From: Ga0074130 sp964499485
GTDB taxonomy: Bacteria > Pseudomonadota > Gammaproteobacteria > Burkholderiales > Rhodocyclaceae
NCBI GenBank assembly: GCA_964499485.1
Contig: CAZCLF010000011.1
Coordinates: 1 to 54,586 of the forward strand
DNA length: 54,586 bases
Direction: 5' to 3'
Below are positions 9,588-18,786 of the stretch, in pieces; the stretch's first letter is position 1, and each line of letters starts with the position of its first letter. The position numbers were made by a program, and so were the translations under genes. The notes beneath the pieces are model-generated. The model ran no database searches. It was given only the letters and a program-made list of their open reading frames with translations, and had not been told where the DNA came from.

Positions 9588-10532
9588 ATGCAAAAGTGGC
9601 ACCAAGAGGTAAGTAAATCGTTTATGCCTCTGGAGTGGGTAGCGCTTTCCTCTATGGCAGTTGCGCTCATCCTCATTGCAACATTTGATCTGCACTTTTT
9701 TTTGCCCGGCCTAGATTCCGCTGTATTTGCGGTAGAACATTATATTGTCGGCGCCGCGCTCTCTCTCGGCGTCAGTCTGCTACTCACACGTACAGATCAG
9801 AGAAAAAATCTCCGACATATTTTGAATGATGTTTGGCGGGGTGTATTTGCATTCACACTAATTGTCTATCTCCACTTCAATTTCAAATTATGGGCTCAGC
9901 TCATTAACCCAAACCTTTATGACTCAACTTATCAATGGGTTGATGAGCTATTTTGGCCGCTTGTGCTAATAGCCGATTTGGTTAGCATTGGCTTCCAACC
10001 AATCAAATATGTCTTACCAAATGCCTATCATGACGTATTTGTTTACCTATTTTTTTCAAGCTTTATCTTGTTCTCATTTCACCCTCGGGCACGTCAACAC
10101 TGTGGAGAACAACTCACTTGCATAGCGTTAATTTTGAGCATTGGCGGAGTCAGCTATTCGATTGCTCCCGCTTTGGGCCCTTTCATCTACCTACCCAGTC
10201 CAAGTGACCTCACAGAGACAATTCAAAGCCATATGGCATCTTTTCATACGGCGTTTATTCACTCTCAAGGCGCAAGCTACTCGGGCCAATACTTTGTTGC
10301 AGCATTAGCTGCAATGCCCTCGTTACATACTGCTCACACCATTGCCCTGTGGGTTTATGCACGGCGTCACATACCTTGGTTAGGCTATATCTACCTACCT
10401 GCGATTGTTTTCATTCTGACTGAAGCTATTTCATCCCGCTGGCACTATCTCAGTGACCTTATTGTGGGCGTTGCAATTGCGCTGTTATGCGACAAAATCT
10501 CAAGAAAACTTCACAATTCAGCACCGCAGTAA
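9588..10532 (+). CDS. PAP2-superfamily integral membrane protein
   Basis: Polytopic membrane protein of 314 residues with about eight hydrophobic segments. The C-terminal part carries PAP2-type motifs: MPSLH (243-247), corresponding to motif C2 PSGH, and SSRWHYLSDLIVG (282-294), corresponding to motif C3 with the nucleophile His followed by Asp four residues later. No clear C1 (K-x6-RP) is present. This pattern is nearest to the PAP2_3/AUR1-like branch, which works on lipid phosphates or transfers phospho-head groups. It lies 10 bases after the HAD phosphatase and before the FAD oxidoreductase. Likely role: dephosphorylation of, or transfer from, a polyprenyl or phospholipid substrate (inference). 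Confidence 0.78.
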   Translation: MQKWHQEVSKSFMPLEWVALSSMAVALILIATFDLHFFLPGLDSAVFAVEHYIVGAALSLGVSLLLTRTDQRKNLRHILNDVWRGVFAFTLIVYLHFNFKLWAQLINPNLYDSTYQWVDELFWPLVLIADLVSIGFQPIKYVLPNAYHDVFVYLFFSSFILFSFHPRARQHCGEQLTCIALILSIGGVSYSIAPALGPFIYLPSPSDLTETIQSHMASFHTAFIHSQGASYSGQYFVAALAAMPSLHTAHTIALWVYARRHIPWLGYIYLPAIVFILTEAISSRWHYLSDLIVGVAIALLCDKISRKLHNSAPQ

Positions 10533-10579
10533 AGTAAGTTGCAACATAATTTGTCCTATATAAAAACTCACAACATCCC

Positions 10580-12124
10580 ATGTCGAAAATTGTTCTTATC
10601 GCAGGTGCAGGGCCAGCTGGACTGACTGCGGCACTTGAGTTGCTCCGTCACTCCGATTACACCCCAATTCTGTTTGAATCTCTGGATGATGTTGGAGGCA
10701 TTTCGCGCACGATCAACTACAAGGGCAACCGCATGGACATCGGCGGCCACCGTTTTTTTTCAAAGTCAGACTGGGTCATGAATTGGTGGCGTGAAATCAT
10801 GCCAGTTGCACCAGAAAAAAATCCTGACGGGCTGAGCATCATCCCAAAGGAAGATCGGCACCTATTAATACGACCACGACTGTCGCGCATTTACTTTCTT
10901 AGGAAGTTTTTTTCGTACCCGATCGCCCTTTCAGCTCAAACCATGAGCAACCTTGGCTTTACACGCTTAGTAAAGATTGGGGTTTCTTATGGGTGGTCGA
11001 CCGTATTTAAGCGCCTTCCAGAGAAAAACCTTGAAGATTTTTTCATCAATCGTTTTGGCCGCGTCTTGTACGGTACATTTTTTAAAGATTACACAGAAAA
11101 AGTGTGGGGGGTTCCGTGCAAGGAAATTAGCTCTGAGTGGGGAGCTCAGCGCATTAAAGGGCTGTCGATTCTATCTGCGCTTCAACACGCACTTAAGAAA
11201 CTATTTTCTAAAAACCCGAGCAATGATGTTTCACAGAAAGGCACCAATACCAGCCTCATCGAGCGCTTCTTGTACCCGAAATTTGGTCCAGGACAGATGT
11301 GGCAGCTGGTTGCTGAAGAGGTTCGCGAAAAAGGCGGTGCTATCCACTTCGGCCATACCGTTCAAAGGATTGAAACTCTGAATAATCGGGTCACGGCTTT
11401 GACAACAGTTGATGCCAATGGACATGAAAAGGTTTGGCAAGGAGACCATTTCATTTCGACCATGCCGATCTCAGAACTGATCGCAAAAATGAATCCAGCA
11501 CCGCCCAAAACTGTTCAGAATGTTGCGAGTAAGCTTTGTTACCGCGACTTCATGACCATGGGGTTATTGGTTCGTAAATTAAAACCAACGAAAGATGGAA
11601 CGGGTAAGCTCAATATCGTCCCAGATACTTGGATTTATATTCAAGAACCTGATGTGCGCATCGGACGATTGCAAATTTTCAACAATTGGAGTCCGACAAT
11701 GGTCACGACTCCAGATGCAATTTGGATGGGGCTTGAGTATTTCTGCCAAGAAGGTGACGATCTCTGGTCAATGCCAGACGACGCATTCAGTACGTTTGCA
11801 GTGAGCGAACTCGAAAAAATCGGTCTGCTGGATGCAAATGATGTTTTGGACTGGCATTTAGTTCGAGTGCCTAAAGCCTATCCGGCCTATTTTGGTTCAT
11901 ATGGCCAGTTTGATGTAATTCGAGAATTCACAGACACCATCCCCAACCTATATTTGGTTGGAAGAAATGGCATGCATCGATACAACAATCAAGATCACTC
12001 AATGCTCACAGCAAAACTCGCTGCTGCAGACATCATCGCAGGCAATATCTCAAAGCAGGCAATCTGGGATATCAATGTTGATGATCAGTACCACGAAGAA
12101 AAATCAAACGACCAGAATGCATAA
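10580..12124 (+). CDS. FAD-dependent oxidoreductase, amine-oxidase / UDP-galactopyranose-mutase-like
   Basis: Flavoprotein of 514 residues. The N-terminal Rossmann motif IAGAGPAGLTAALELL binds the FAD ADP moiety; FESLDDVGGISRTI and MDIGGHRFFSKSD follow, the latter typical of a family near protoporphyrinogen oxidase and UDP-galactopyranose mutase found in surface-polysaccharide clusters. The C-terminal FAD-binding end is YLVGRNGMHRYNNQDHS, similar to the closing motif of UGM-like enzymes. Function is not proven for this family; a redox or ring-isomerising step on a nucleotide- or lipid-linked sugar is plausible. Its last eight bases overlap the start of the GtrA-like gene, so they are coupled. 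Confidence 0.82.
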   Translation: MSKIVLIAGAGPAGLTAALELLRHSDYTPILFESLDDVGGISRTINYKGNRMDIGGHRFFSKSDWVMNWWREIMPVAPEKNPDGLSIIPKEDRHLLIRPRLSRIYFLRKFFSYPIALSAQTMSNLGFTRLVKIGVSYGWSTVFKRLPEKNLEDFFINRFGRVLYGTFFKDYTEKVWGVPCKEISSEWGAQRIKGLSILSALQHALKKLFSKNPSNDVSQKGTNTSLIERFLYPKFGPGQMWQLVAEEVREKGGAIHFGHTVQRIETLNNRVTALTTVDANGHEKVWQGDHFISTMPISELIAKMNPAPPKTVQNVASKLCYRDFMTMGLLVRKLKPTKDGTGKLNIVPDTWIYIQEPDVRIGRLQIFNNWSPTMVTTPDAIWMGLEYFCQEGDDLWSMPDDAFSTFAVSELEKIGLLDANDVLDWHLVRVPKAYPAYFGSYGQFDVIREFTDTIPNLYLVGRNGMHRYNNQDHSMLTAKLAAADIIAGNISKQAIWDINVDDQYHEEKSNDQNA

Positions 12125-12527
12125 GCATCTTCGTGAGTTTTTCCTTTACGGCCTTGTCAGTTCGCTCGCCTTGGCGCTTGATTTCGCAGCACTACTCTAT
12201 CTCGCCAAGTACATTCATTACTTTTTAGCAGCAACGCTTGCTTTCTTGCTTGGCTCACTACTGCATTATTGCCTTTCAGTGTGCTTCGTTTTCAAGACAA
12301 GGCGCCTCATAAACCGTACTCGCGCCGAGCAGTTGCTCTACATTGCCGCTGGAATTGCCGGGCTTATCGTAAATTGGATAATTATCACGATCAGTATTGA
12401 GTTTTTCTCTTATGAGCTTGGATATGCAAAGCTCATTGCATCAGGTGCTTCGTTCATAGTGGGCTATCTAATTCGAAAGTTCTGGCTATTCACCCAGCCC
12501 TTAGTTGCTACCAAGGTGGTGAATTGA
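12117..12527 (+). CDS. GtrA-like membrane protein (probable lipid-linked sugar flippase)
   Basis: Small four-helix membrane protein of 136 residues. The sequence FFLYGLVSSLALALDFAALL, a late LLHYCLSVCFVF and the closing GYLIRKFWLF are typical of the GtrA family, whose members are proposed to flip undecaprenyl- or decaprenyl-phosphate sugars across the inner membrane. The frame is open further upstream, inside the oxidoreductase gene, but the ATG chosen here begins the family homology and gives an eight-base overlap with that gene. The next gene starts in the last four bases (TTGA). The partner GT-C-like protein downstream would use the flipped sugar (inference). Confidence 0.85.
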   Translation: MHKHLREFFLYGLVSSLALALDFAALLYLAKYIHYFLAATLAFLLGSLLHYCLSVCFVFKTRRLINRTRAEQLLYIAAGIAGLIVNWIIITISIEFFSYELGYAKLIASGASFIVGYLIRKFWLFTQPLVATKVVN

Positions 12528-14365
12528 CATTTAGATCAAGAGCAGAGCGTTATGCGCTCTGGGGCTGGCTTTGCGTTTTAGCCACCACTATCGCTATCGA
12601 TCTCTATGTCGTAATGTTTTCGACAAATTTTCTACTCGCGCATGATGAGGCAGAACACCTTCATGTCATCCATGCACTTTCACGGGGAGAACGCCCATAT
12701 TTAGACTTTATAGAAAACCATCCGGTCCTCCCCCATGCCTTATTAGCTGGGTTTTCCTTTGTCTCCCTGCACTCATCTACCGTTGAGAGCTACTTCACAC
12801 TTAAAGCAGGCATCGCACTTTATTTTATTGGTTCGATGCTGATGATTGGATGGCTTTTACATCTGTGTATTCGCATGGATGAGAAACCTAAAGCCAAACA
12901 TACCGCACTTTTTACACTTATCTCACTGTCATCATTAGGCGCATGGCAGGTTTCGGCAAGTAACGACTATGCGTTATCAGGCATTTGGAATTTGCGTCCT
13001 GATTGGGTCTGCTACTTTCATGCCCTTCTGTGCATCTGCCTTCATTTCCGTGTCACTCAAGAATGGCTGGGGGGTAAGGAAATCCGCCTGAAAAATTGGA
13101 TGCTGGTCTCTGCCGCTTTGAATGGTGCGATTGCAACGGCGATCATGGCGAAATCTGCCTTCCTGTTTTTACCCTACCTCCTTACCTGCCTCACAATTGC
13201 ATTTGCAACAGCCTCCTGTCGATTCATTTCGCAGTTGAGATGGCGCATTTTTTTGCGCGACTCTCTGGTATTCGGCGTCACATTTTCCCTGTGCTTTGTT
13301 GCCTTAGTGGCTATTGAGATCGACTTAAGCCGTGCCACATGGGAAAGCTATTGGAAATCAAACTTTGCTTACAACACAGTTAAACACTTAGTTCTAAGCG
13401 CACTTGACTTCAACCCTTTCTACATACTTAGTCAAATCAATGGTCTAAGCCTGCTAGGCAATCTAGGAGCCATGATTCTAAGCTTTAGCTACTGCATTCA
13501 CATGAGCAGAACCGGACAGTATGGAAAGCTCTCTGCGGCACTCTTCGCTTGTTTCACACTTCTGATAAATGCCCTTTTACCGGCATTTAACAATGGTGCT
13601 GCATGGGGCCAGTACTTCATTCCGTCTCTCATGGCCACGGTCATCCTAGGCTCGCTTTTACTTGCGCAGTTTTTTCATGTCATCTCACATACAACAGAGC
13701 TACTCGGCTCGAAGGCTTCATTTCACTTACGAACCTTAGCCTCTTTAGTGCTCATCTTCATTGCACTCGTTTTTACGGGCATGCGATTTTCTGAGAGCCT
13801 AACGCGTTATGACAATTTCCATTTTGTTAGGAGCCTCTACATTGCCAAGGCAGGTGATAGCACTCTCGAATTTTTACCCGATCGTTGGCTACCAAGTGAC
13901 CTTACGTATCTGACATTTAGCCCAAAGGAAAAGCCTGTTAGGGCACGTGCGTGGGGATACTTCTTCATGCTCAGCCCGGATTTGGATGCTTATCCAACGT
14001 TACAAAGACTCGGCTTATCCCATGACTATTCAGCCATGTCGAAAGAGCTTTTTGCAAAATCCCCCCCCGATGTCATTCTTTTGTATGACGCCAAAGATAT
14101 GGCGTGGCGCTCGCTACTAATGTCTCTAGCGCACAATGGCAATCTCGATTGGTTGCTGGAGGATCAACGAATTGCCGATTATCGATGCCTAGCGAGAAAA
14201 CCATTGCAGATCCAAGTACGCAAATCAATTCAGCAACGCTTCCTTGATGATGGCTGGGTTGCCTGTATGGGAGGAGACATCATCGACTCCCCAATTACTG
14301 AGTGGATGCGCGTATTGCAGCACAATCAAACGCCCATTGTTTCACCTTCCCCATCTCGTCTTTGA
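12524..14365 (+). CDS. GT-C-type glycosyltransferase-like membrane protein
   Basis: Polytopic membrane protein of 613 residues with roughly 10-12 hydrophobic segments and a soluble C-terminal part. The first periplasmic loop has the acidic motif HDEAEHLHVIHALSRGERPY followed by DFIENHPVLPH, as in ArnT/PMT-like GT-C enzymes that use polyprenyl-phosphate sugars. The start is TTG, overlapping the GtrA-like stop by four bases, with AAGGTGG about six bases upstream as ribosome site. The acceptor is unknown; LPS, a pilin or another surface glycan is possible. The last 71 bases overlap the convergent membrane-protein gene on the other strand. Confidence 0.75.
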   Translation: MTFRSRAERYALWGWLCVLATTIAIDLYVVMFSTNFLLAHDEAEHLHVIHALSRGERPYLDFIENHPVLPHALLAGFSFVSLHSSTVESYFTLKAGIALYFIGSMLMIGWLLHLCIRMDEKPKAKHTALFTLISLSSLGAWQVSASNDYALSGIWNLRPDWVCYFHALLCICLHFRVTQEWLGGKEIRLKNWMLVSAALNGAIATAIMAKSAFLFLPYLLTCLTIAFATASCRFISQLRWRIFLRDSLVFGVTFSLCFVALVAIEIDLSRATWESYWKSNFAYNTVKHLVLSALDFNPFYILSQINGLSLLGNLGAMILSFSYCIHMSRTGQYGKLSAALFACFTLLINALLPAFNNGAAWGQYFIPSLMATVILGSLLLAQFFHVISHTTELLGSKASFHLRTLASLVLIFIALVFTGMRFSESLTRYDNFHFVRSLYIAKAGDSTLEFLPDRWLPSDLTYLTFSPKEKPVRARAWGYFFMLSPDLDAYPTLQRLGLSHDYSAMSKELFAKSPPDVILLYDAKDMAWRSLLMSLAHNGNLDWLLEDQRIADYRCLARKPLQIQVRKSIQQRFLDDGWVACMGGDIIDSPITEWMRVLQHNQTPIVSPSPSRL

Positions 14366-16262
14366 TTTCATATCTATGATTCATTCCGTTCTGTACGGAT
14401 GGGTCATACGACTTGAGAACAAGCCAGTCTAGCTGTTGATCGCCACAGAGTGCAGCAATCCCTTTACCTCTCGGGAGGGTGAAATCGAATGAGCCGACAG
14501 AAAGACCCTGCTGGGGCCGAACCGGCTTAGCACCGCCTTCAGTTCGCGAGCCCAGCTCATCAAGAGATGCTGCTGTTTGAATCCGTTCAGCTCGTCGGAG
14601 CAGCTCTTTTGTTTTGTCTCGAGAAAATACAATACCGATCGCCTGCATTGGACTTGCATAATTTGCCGTTCGAAGTCCATACCAAGCCAGCATAGGAACG
14701 CGACCATCAGATAGAACAACATCGCTAGGCTTAACCAAACGACTCAAGTCTCCTTGAGTCCGGAAAGCCACTTCTCTATCCCATTGGCGCTCACTTTCAC
14801 TACGCATATCCCAATGGAGTACAGCCAAAAAAAGTAAAGTTACGAGGAGAGCATTCGTCTGCCATCGTTGAGAATAATGATGGATTAAATAAGCGACAAG
14901 TGCGAACCCCAACCCATAACCACCATGCACTAGTAGCCCTACCAGTTGTGACGGTGCCCCATTAAAAGGTAAGGGTACCGACCCTTCAAGCAAGGCCAGA
15001 TCGGCCCCAACCCCTGGTAACGCGAGCAAAAACACTGCCATCGACAACGCCTTGAAGCTGAACTTACTCTGCCAAGGCTCAATGCTTAACCAAAAATATC
15101 TTAGTCTGTCTCTCGCTAAACTTGAACAGTGATACAAAGTTGCTCCAATCAGCCAGAACAACAAAACGAGAAGTAACGTATCTCGCAACAGAAAGGCCAG
15201 AGATACTAGTGCTAGTAAAGACCACAATTTGTCTTCATGCTGTCTGCGCGACAAGGCACTCAGAATGATCAGCAACATATGACAAAGTGCGAGCGGCATT
15301 AAATAAGCAGCTAGCCACATGCCTCTCCAAAGTTGGGCTTGGATAACGATCTGAGATGGCCAGTAATAACTGGCTATTGCTGCAATTAGCAGCCCCAAGC
15401 CTGAGAGTAGTGCCGCTATAAAATAAAGTCGGCGAGGCGAGCCCGCGACATGCAGCCCTACAAGCAGCAATAAGCCGAGTTGCACGGCGTGATCATGCCA
15501 GCGCATGATTTCAAAATTCGCAACGAAGACATCCTGTGTGCTCACACGCAGAATTTGTTCCCACTCTGCATCAAAACGGGCGAAAGGCCCTAACTCCACC
15601 CCCATAAGGCCTACCAATAGGGTGACACCTGCGCCTATCACTAACGCGCACTGTCTCTTGGACATTTGCCAAAGCGAAGACATAGCCAATGGCCATACTC
15701 CAATCAGTGGGTGCAGCAAACTAGTCGCAAGGCTAAGGCCTAAGGCCCATTGCAGACGCCCTTGAACACAACAAGCCATAGCGAGCACCCCAAAAGGGAA
15801 GGCTATTGAGCGTGCGGTTGCGAACGCCTCATTGAGAAAAAACGTCTGATAATTGGGTGAGTAGTTGATAGAGACCGACGCCAAGGCCAATACAGCCATT
15901 CCTGCAACCCAGCCGCGTGGCATCACACTCTTTGTCATGACAATCGCAGCAAAGCACCAAAGAGCAGCCCCTACCAACAGAACCACCACTGCAGCTGCGG
16001 TAAGTCCTAACCAGCCGATCAAAGGCCCATAGAGGCTTGAAAAAACTGACCAACTATCCTGGGTCCCAAACATAAAGAAGGGATCTCTCGCATATGCATC
16101 TGGATTAATCCAATGCAGCGCCAAAACAAGATAGATTCGTGCATCGTGAATCGCGACACCCAGAAAAGGATGGTTCAGAAACCACAACACCATGGCGGCC
16201 AAAAAAACCGCGATTGTTGTATTTCGGTCGAGCGCTTGCTTAGCAGATTCAGCTATCGCCAC
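14295..16262 (-). CDS. Large polytopic membrane protein of unknown function, last gene of the ABC/pilin run
   Basis: I do not recognise a named family. The product (about 655 residues from the GTG chosen here) has about a dozen hydrophobic helices, an early loop HDARIYLVLALHWINPDAY that recalls the acidic first loop of GT-C proteins, and a soluble C-terminal domain starting near SDVVLSDGRVPMLAWYG. The frame stays open 17 codons upstream to an ATG, but that would overlap the ATPase gene by 65 bases; the GTG overlaps it by 14. Tight coupling to the ABC ATPase suggests it belongs to the same export or assembly machine. A glycosyltransferase-like role is possible but unproven. The 3' end overlaps the convergent GT-C gene by 71 bases. 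Confidence 0.7.
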   Translation of the reverse strand: MAIAESAKQALDRNTTIAVFLAAMVLWFLNHPFLGVAIHDARIYLVLALHWINPDAYARDPFFMFGTQDSWSVFSSLYGPLIGWLGLTAAAVVVLLVGAALWCFAAIVMTKSVMPRGWVAGMAVLALASVSINYSPNYQTFFLNEAFATARSIAFPFGVLAMACCVQGRLQWALGLSLATSLLHPLIGVWPLAMSSLWQMSKRQCALVIGAGVTLLVGLMGVELGPFARFDAEWEQILRVSTQDVFVANFEIMRWHDHAVQLGLLLLVGLHVAGSPRRLYFIAALLSGLGLLIAAIASYYWPSQIVIQAQLWRGMWLAAYLMPLALCHMLLIILSALSRRQHEDKLWSLLALVSLAFLLRDTLLLVLLFWLIGATLYHCSSLARDRLRYFWLSIEPWQSKFSFKALSMAVFLLALPGVGADLALLEGSVPLPFNGAPSQLVGLLVHGGYGLGFALVAYLIHHYSQRWQTNALLVTLLFLAVLHWDMRSESERQWDREVAFRTQGDLSRLVKPSDVVLSDGRVPMLAWYGLRTANYASPMQAIGIVFSRDKTKELLRRAERIQTAASLDELGSRTEGGAKPVRPQQGLSVGSFDFTLPRGKGIAALCGDQQLDWLVLKSYDPSVQNGMNHRYEIKDEMGKVKQWAFDCAAIRASTQ

Positions 16263-17145
16263 GCACGACTCGCATAAAAGCACTTTCCAGCGACAGCAGT
16301 GGCCTTGCCTCAATTAATGTATGACCTGCATTCTCGATACTTCGCAAGGTGTCCCACACGGAGGTCCGAGGAACCTCAATGAACCAGCGTCCCGGCGCTT
16401 CCTCCCTCATTCCCGCTACCGGGGTTTCCCCAAGACTACGCACCGTGACGAGCTCCTCTAATCCAGCCAACTCAGCAGGGGATCGAACTGCTGTAAGTCT
16501 TCCATGGTGAATTAACCCATATCGGTGTGCCAAACGCTCTACATCATGCAAAACATGCGACGTGAAAAATAGGGTTCCACCGGAGCGACAATATTCCGAA
16601 AGAATATCTACTACATCTCGCCTGCCAATTGGATCAAGTCCCGATAAAGGTTCATCCAGTATTAGCAAACGCGGGGAAATCACCATCGCGTTTGCAAGAG
16701 CTGTCCGCTGGGCCATGCCCTTAGAGAATCCTTTAATTACTTTGTGACCCACAGTTGCGAGACCGAACCTCTCAAGCCACTCCAAGCAGTGGGCTCTCGC
16801 ATTCGGTCGCTTGATTTTGTGCAAAATAAGACTCGCCTCGAGGATCTCGAAGGGCGTCAAATACTCAGGAAGGCTTGCATTTTCAGGTACGTATCCGAGA
16901 CCGACTCTTGATTTTGGGTCAGCAACGTCTACCCCAAAAAGGAAAGCGCGGCCACTTGTTGGACGCATAACACCGGTAAGAACTTTAATCGTCGTGCTCT
17001 TTCCTGCCCCATTTGGCCCTATAAAGCCAAAGACTTCACCCTCAGCAACCTCAAGAGAAACACCCTTTAAGGCTTCAAATTGCGGGTTAAGCCAGCTTCT
17101 AGGATATACCTTGCCTAAATCGGTGATTTTGATTGCATCGATCAT
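16249..17145 (-). CDS. ABC transporter ATP-binding protein (ABC-2 type)
   Basis: Cytoplasmic ATPase of 298 residues. Walker A GPNGAGKST, Q-loop area GYVPENASLPEYLTPFEIL, signature FSKGMAQRTALA, Walker B LLILDEPLSGLDP and switch His in FTSHVLHDVE are all present. The C-terminal 70 residues form the extra domain seen in ABC-2 (NodI/CcmA-like) ATPases. Its permease partner is the ABC-2 protein two genes upstream, with a TPR protein between them. The start ATG overlaps the stop of the TPR gene (ATGA). Placement behind a short pilin and its partner suggests work in pilus assembly, export or localisation (inference; as I recall, ABC genes also follow pilA in Geobacter). Confidence 0.9.
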   Translation of the reverse strand: MIDAIKITDLGKVYPRSWLNPQFEALKGVSLEVAEGEVFGFIGPNGAGKSTTIKVLTGVMRPTSGRAFLFGVDVADPKSRVGLGYVPENASLPEYLTPFEILEASLILHKIKRPNARAHCLEWLERFGLATVGHKVIKGFSKGMAQRTALANAMVISPRLLILDEPLSGLDPIGRRDVVDILSEYCRSGGTLFFTSHVLHDVERLAHRYGLIHHGRLTAVRSPAELAGLEELVTVRSLGETPVAGMREEAPGRWFIEVPRTSVWDTLRSIENAGHTLIEARPLLSLESAFMRVVRGDS

Positions 17146-17969
17146 TTTTGGCTCACGGAACGAATAACGACTTGGCCATCTGAAGACAGCTCATAGCCGA
17201 AGCCGAGTGGATCGACAGGAATGGAATTGACGTATCCGGCCATGACCAATTCATCGAGGGATCTCAGTGGTTTTTTTTGTGTTGATGCATAACGATCGGC
17301 AGCAGAGCGGAGTATTTTCAATCCACGGAGTCGCACAACACGCATCTCAAGGTAGCGCTGAAAGTCTCTGCGCTTCGCCTGCTTAGCCAGCGCAGCAACC
17401 ATCCCAATTGCATTATCAAGATCGCGACTACGATCCATCCATTTTGCCGCCAAGTTCTGCATCACCAACTGCTCATCCGGATTTGGCAGCCGCTCGGCTG
17501 AGCGTTGTAGCCATTCTGCAGCCCCCGCTGGATCACCATAAAAGTGCATCAAATGGAAAGCGTACAAAAATGATGGTTGATAATCCTGGGGGCGCGAAAG
17601 GCTTGCACGCCGCAAAATTGTCTGGGCACTTTCCACTTGCCCATTCCATGGCAACACTGCAGCTGCAATGTAATAATTATCTTCATGTGCTGGGTTAAGC
17701 CATGAAGCACGTTCTTGCCATTGAGCAAGCAATGGATACTCCTCGGCACGCATGCGCGCATTATCCGTAACCAAGGCTCTGATGGTCGCCGCATTTGCTG
17801 CAAGGTATCGATCCCCTGCAGCCATAGCCACCTGCACAAAAAGTGGCAATACCACTTCTACCTCAGGTGCAACTCTGCTTCGGATTTGTTGACGAGTCTG
17901 CGTGACCCCCACCATGAAAAGTAGGAATGTCAGCGCAATGAACATTGGAAAGCAAATTCGATAAATCAC
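17142..17969 (-). CDS. Membrane-anchored TPR-like protein with GspG-like C-terminal segment
   Basis: 275 residues. An N-terminal hydrophobic helix (about 5-22, signal anchor) is followed by a helical repeat region of TPR type (about 70-210; for example PSFLYAFHLMHFYGDPAGAA). The C-terminus, LDELVMAGYVNSIPVDPLG and then YELSSDGQVVI, resembles the end of GspG-type pseudopilins, where a Pro-Asp-Pro/Trp-Gly loop precedes a small beta sheet. It starts with GTG directly after the permease stop, with GGGAG just upstream, and overlaps the ATPase gene by four bases. Likely a periplasmic adaptor between the ABC transporter and the pilin pair (inference). No enzyme motif is visible. Confidence 0.75.
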   Translation of the reverse strand: MIYRICFPMFIALTFLLFMVGVTQTRQQIRSRVAPEVEVVLPLFVQVAMAAGDRYLAANAATIRALVTDNARMRAEEYPLLAQWQERASWLNPAHEDNYYIAAAVLPWNGQVESAQTILRRASLSRPQDYQPSFLYAFHLMHFYGDPAGAAEWLQRSAERLPNPDEQLVMQNLAAKWMDRSRDLDNAIGMVAALAKQAKRRDFQRYLEMRVVRLRGLKILRSAADRYASTQKKPLRSLDELVMAGYVNSIPVDPLGFGYELSSDGQVVIRSVSQK

Positions 17970-18770
17970 TTACATAAACTCCCGCCGTCTGAAGGCACAA
18001 ACGGCAAGAGATAACAGGCACAGCACATACCCTATCGCCATGACTACAGGCCAAGCCAACTCAGCCACACTCGGCACGACACCATACAAAGGCCACGCAC
18101 GCCAATCTAGGCGAGATAAATCCGGCAATACCCACTGAATCGCCTCAAGCAGTGGGGCGAGCTGTAATACCGTAGCATCTCCATCGGCCCCCCGTGAGAA
18201 ATAGTCCAGAACAGCACCTAGCGTTTTACCTGCAATTGCAAAAGCCGCCCCCAGTGCAAAGGCCAGCATTGGTACCGTAGCAAGACATGCAATCAAGGCT
18301 GAGAAAGCCGCCACAACCGCTGCATCAACCCACAAGCCCAAAATGGTCAGCCAGTACGGGAGGCCTAGATAGAGCGCAAAAGCCTGCTCATAACCATGAT
18401 GGCTAAAAAACACCATAGCCCAGAGAGTAGAACCCAGCAAAATTGCTGCAATTGCTAGCAACGCAATAATGGCCGCAAAGCGCGCCACGACATACTGGGC
18501 TCTTGGGACTGGATAAGCTAGCGTGAGTAGGATAGTCCTGCTTCCAATCTCCCGCCCAACCAACTGCTCCACCCAAAACAGGGCGAAAAGAACTAGGCTG
18601 ATGCGGATGCCAGATAATCCGACATCCAATGCAACAGTTTGGGGCTGCCTTGGAGAAAAAGCAGCTGCGAAATAGGCTGCCGCCACCATCAGCAAGGCAA
18701 CGATGAAGACTGCGTGTATCGAGCGTCCACGGAGCCCAGCACGCCAGCTTGTTATGAATAGTGCGGACAT
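17970..18770 (-). CDS. ABC-2 type permease
   Basis: Inner-membrane permease with about six hydrophobic segments, roughly 266 residues from the ATG used here (MSALFITSWRAGLRG). The loop LVGREIGSRTILLTLAYPVPR is characteristic of ABC-2 permeases (E-x-G-T-x-xx-L-L coupling region), as is the C-terminal tail CAFRRREFM. An upstream ATG in frame lies inside the terminator hairpin and its T run, so it is rejected as a start. The gene is followed without a gap by the TPR gene and then the ATPase, forming one transcription unit. The exported or extracted substrate is unknown. Confidence 0.87.
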   Translation of the reverse strand: MSALFITSWRAGLRGRSIHAVFIVALLMVAAAYFAAAFSPRQPQTVALDVGLSGIRISLVLFALFWVEQLVGREIGSRTILLTLAYPVPRAQYVVARFAAIIALLAIAAILLGSTLWAMVFFSHHGYEQAFALYLGLPYWLTILGLWVDAAVVAAFSALIACLATVPMLAFALGAAFAIAGKTLGAVLDYFSRGADGDATVLQLAPLLEAIQWVLPDLSRLDWRAWPLYGVVPSVAELAWPVVMAIGYVLCLLSLAVCAFRRREFM

Positions 18771-18786
18771 GATTTGAGAATACCTT

